Source: Pirellulaceae bacterium
Lineage (GTDB): Bacteria; Planctomycetota; Planctomycetia; Pirellulales; Pirellulaceae
Assembly (NCBI GenBank): GCA_013002105.1
Contig: JABDKS010000239.1
Coordinates: forward strand, 1 to 6,334
Direction: 5' to 3'
DNA length: 6,334 nucleotides
Each line of letters opens with the position of its first letter. The stretch's first letter is position 1. Below, piece by piece: positions 5,152-6,334 of this stretch. Position numbers and translations under genes: made by a program. The notes beneath the pieces are model-generated. The model was not told the DNA's origin, made no database searches, and saw only the letters and a program-made list of their open reading frames with translations.

Positions 5152-5233
5152 TGGGGGCTACAGGATTCGAACCTGTGTAGGCGTAGCCAACGGATTTACA
5201 GTCCGCCCCCTTTAACCACTCGGGCAAACCCCC
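5152..5233 (-). tRNA. tRNA-Tyr (anticodon GUA)
   Basis: This 82-nt class II tRNA has the long variable arm expected of bacterial tRNA-Tyr. The acceptor stem is GGGGGTT/AGCCCCC with discriminator A. The anticodon stem GCGGA/TCCGT encloses loop CTGTAAA, with the anticodon at 5197-5199. The T-stem ACAGG/CCTGT is fully paired with loop TTCGAAT. CCA is not encoded; CTTTG follows. It is 40 bp upstream of tRNA-Gly and surely shares its transcript. Confidence 0.97.
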
Positions 5234-5278
5234 TTCGAATTTCACGTTCTGACAATCTAAGCGTTCTGGCCGCTGAGT

Positions 5279-5304
5279 GTCAGACCCGTGTCTGGCGTCT
5301 TTTT
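5279..5304 (+). terminator. Terminator-like hairpin upstream of tRNA-Tyr, antisense
   Basis: GTCAGAC (5279-5285) pairs over seven bases, including one G-T, with GTCTGGC (5290-5296) around a 4-nt loop. On the plus strand GTC and TTTTT (5300-5304) follow. It lies in the 321-bp spacer between tRNA-Thr(UGU) and tRNA-Tyr and could stop a transcript running against the tRNA genes. No plus-strand gene is seen. Confidence 0.45.
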
Positions 5305-5427
5305 CGTTTTCTCACGTCTCTCTCTCTGCTAGTTCCGTATCGCTGTTACCTCGTCGGGCTTGACTGTAGTGCTCGGTCACAACCTGTTTTTACGATCGTG
5401 AGTCTTGTTGCAGACCCTCCGGCTCGG

Positions 5428-5445
5428 GGATCTTTCGCAAGATCC
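5428..5445. repeat. Tight 7-bp hairpin with GNRA tetraloop in the Thr-Tyr spacer
   Basis: GGATCTT (5428-5434) and AAGATCC (5439-5445) are perfectly complementary around four bases; on the minus strand the loop is GCGA, a GNRA tetraloop. The rest of the 321-bp spacer (5234-5554) has no gene I can support. The hairpin may be a processing signal in the tRNA precursor or a dispersed palindromic repeat. Confidence 0.45.
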
Positions 5446-5547
5446 ACTACGGCCAACTACCATCCTCTGTCGGGATAAAGCCTGAGCACCCGTTGCTGCC
5501 TTGGCTGGCTCGTCACCGCGACAGTCATTCGTTTATGCTTCACAACC

Positions 5548-5627
<80 letters not shown>

Positions 5628-6147
5628 GTTTGTTTGTGACTCTTTACTGTCCGACTGGTTGATTTCTCTTCTTCGGTCAACTCGCCCCTGATTGGCCGGT
5701 AAAAACCTGCAAAAATGGGACTCTACGAAACGGCAGAGTGTAGCGATCAGGACGGTTGGGGCAAGGCGGATTTGTTCGTCTTCGGGGTGTTTTCGTGGGC
5801 ATCCTCCTGTTGAGGCAGAGCGAAACGACGATGTCACGCGGCTGGCACAGGCTTTGGACAGGCCGACCGCGCCGTCGGTTCACTATTGGGCACTGCCACA
5901 ACCGTTTCCATGGGCGGCCAAAGCGTTCAAATTGTGTCCAAAGCATACAATTTGCCATGTTTCAGCCCCACGCTTTTCAAGACGCAGCGTTGACAGCACC
6001 CGTATCCCCAGGCCGACATCTTCAAGGTCCGATCGTTCGGATGCCTCTCTCTGGTCCGATCCGCCAGCGTCCAATCCTCTCGGATCCGCTTGCAGGCCAG
6101 TGCCCCCGTGTCGGTGACTGGACCCGCCCACGGTCAGGTCGTTGACT
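5628..6147. other. Gene-free region upstream of the tRNA cluster
   Basis: No open frame here has family resemblance or a ribosome-binding site. Readings of both strands are rich in Arg, Cys and Ser without domain structure. The tRNA operon promoter should lie near the low-coordinate end on the minus strand. TTGACC there (within GTTGACCG, near 5678-5685) resembles a -35, but no -10 box follows at a usual distance. GGTCCGATC occurs twice (6026-6034, 6053-6061). Confidence 0.4.
5928..5954. repeat. Perfect 8-bp inverted repeat, 11-nt spacer
   Basis: CAAATTGT (5928-5935) and ACAATTTG (5947-5954) are perfectly complementary, with centre-to-centre spacing of about two helical turns, a shape that fits a dimeric regulator. 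It is about 300 bp upstream of the first tRNA. The spacer region shares the 12-mer TGTGTCCAAAGC with the repeat array near tRNA-Trp (2481-2492). Confidence 0.4.
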
Positions 6148-6174
6148 AAAAATCCCGTCGACCCAGAAATCGAC
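6148..6174 (-). terminator. Weak terminator after the upstream partial CDS
   Basis: On the minus strand GTCGA (6174-6170) pairs with TCGAC (6161-6157) around an 8-nt loop, then GGGA and TTTTT (6152-6148). It directly follows the TGA of the partial gene. The stem is only five base pairs, but the position fits the end of that gene's transcript. Confidence 0.35.
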
Positions 6175-6334
6175 TCAAAAATCGACGACCAGGCCATCGG
6201 TCGCCAAAATGACATCGGAATCCACCTTCTGACGGATCAACTCGCATTCGTCCTCGAAGTTCGATGGAAGTTCGGCTGCATCGGGATTGCCACCACGATT
6301 TGGATCCACGGCCTCGCTTCCGATCAATGGGTTG
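6175..6334 (-). CDS. C-terminal fragment of an unrecognised protein
   Basis: The minus strand is open from the window edge to TGA at 6177-6175 and gives 52 residues beginning NPLIGSEAVDPN and ending LATDGLVVDF. The composition is that of an ordinary soluble protein: acidic, with an alternating polar and hydrophobic tail (ECELIRQKVDSDVILATDG). The two other frames of that strand give Arg-rich or interrupted readings. I do not recognise a family, and too little is present to name one. Its start and most of its length lie outside the window. The following weak hairpin with T5 supports a real gene end. It shares the strand of the tRNA cluster but is separated from it by about 550 bp. Confidence 0.5.
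   Translation of the reverse strand, partial: NPLIGSEAVDPNRGGNPDAAELPSNFEDECELIRQKVDSDVILATDGLVVDF

Noticed and set aside
5677..6215. Overlapping plus and minus frames of 93-141 residues upstream of the tRNA cluster
   Set aside because: Compositions are shadow-like, no ribosome-binding sites or domains are visible, and several frames compete over the same bases.

Overview
The window is a translation/transcription-core locus with every recognisable gene on the minus strand. Read from high to low coordinates: the 3' end of an unrecognised protein gene; tRNA-Thr(UGU), tRNA-Tyr(GUA), tRNA-Gly(UCC), tRNA-Thr(GGU); tuf (EF-Tu); tRNA-Trp(CCA); secE; nusG; rplK (L11). The four-tRNA order and anticodons match the thrU-tyrU-glyT-thrT-tufB cluster of E. 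coli, and tuf-trnW-secE-nusG-rplK is a widespread bacterial arrangement. The EF-Tu sequence (an atypical switch I with RDATKTVTI), the L11 sequence, moderate GC, and CCA-less tRNA genes with long spacers suggest a planctomycete of the Rhodopirellula/Pirellulales type. That assignment rests on remembered sequence resemblance, not on a search.

Layout. 1-299: no gene; a 50-bp near-perfect palindrome nested in a terminator-like stem, plus an 8-bp inverted repeat. 300-725 rplK. 726-872: spacer with a 14-bp palindrome and a small hairpin, the expected place for a promoter or L1-type leader. 873-1664 nusG with an 85-residue acidic N-terminal extension. 1716-2168 secE, with a GTG start and strong ribosome-binding site. 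2309-2381 tRNA-Trp. 2382-2700: a spacer with three imperfect 17-bp repeats, a 13-bp-stem hairpin and a competing copy of one hairpin arm, so possibly an attenuator. 2701-3897 tuf. 3898-4756: an 859-bp gene-free stretch holding leader dyads, a GC-rich structured segment and three adjacent families of short tandem repeats. 4757-5627: four tRNAs with spacers of 212, 40 and 321 bp. 5628-6174: gene-free upstream region with one operator-like inverted repeat. 6175-6334: partial CDS.

How the genes work together: EF-Tu delivers aminoacyl-tRNAs, including those encoded beside it, to the ribosome. L11 forms part of the GTPase-associated centre that EF-Tu contacts. NusG couples RNA polymerase elongation to Rho or the ribosome. 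SecE is the clamp subunit of the SecYEG channel. The next expected gene, rplA, does not start within 299 bp of rplK; the palindrome and terminator-like structure lie there instead.

There is no mobile element, CRISPR array, toxin or defence system. The unusual material is in the protein variants (EF-Tu switch I, NusG extension) and in the structured, repeat-rich spacers, including four terminator-like hairpins whose U-tracts all lie on the strand opposite to the genes.
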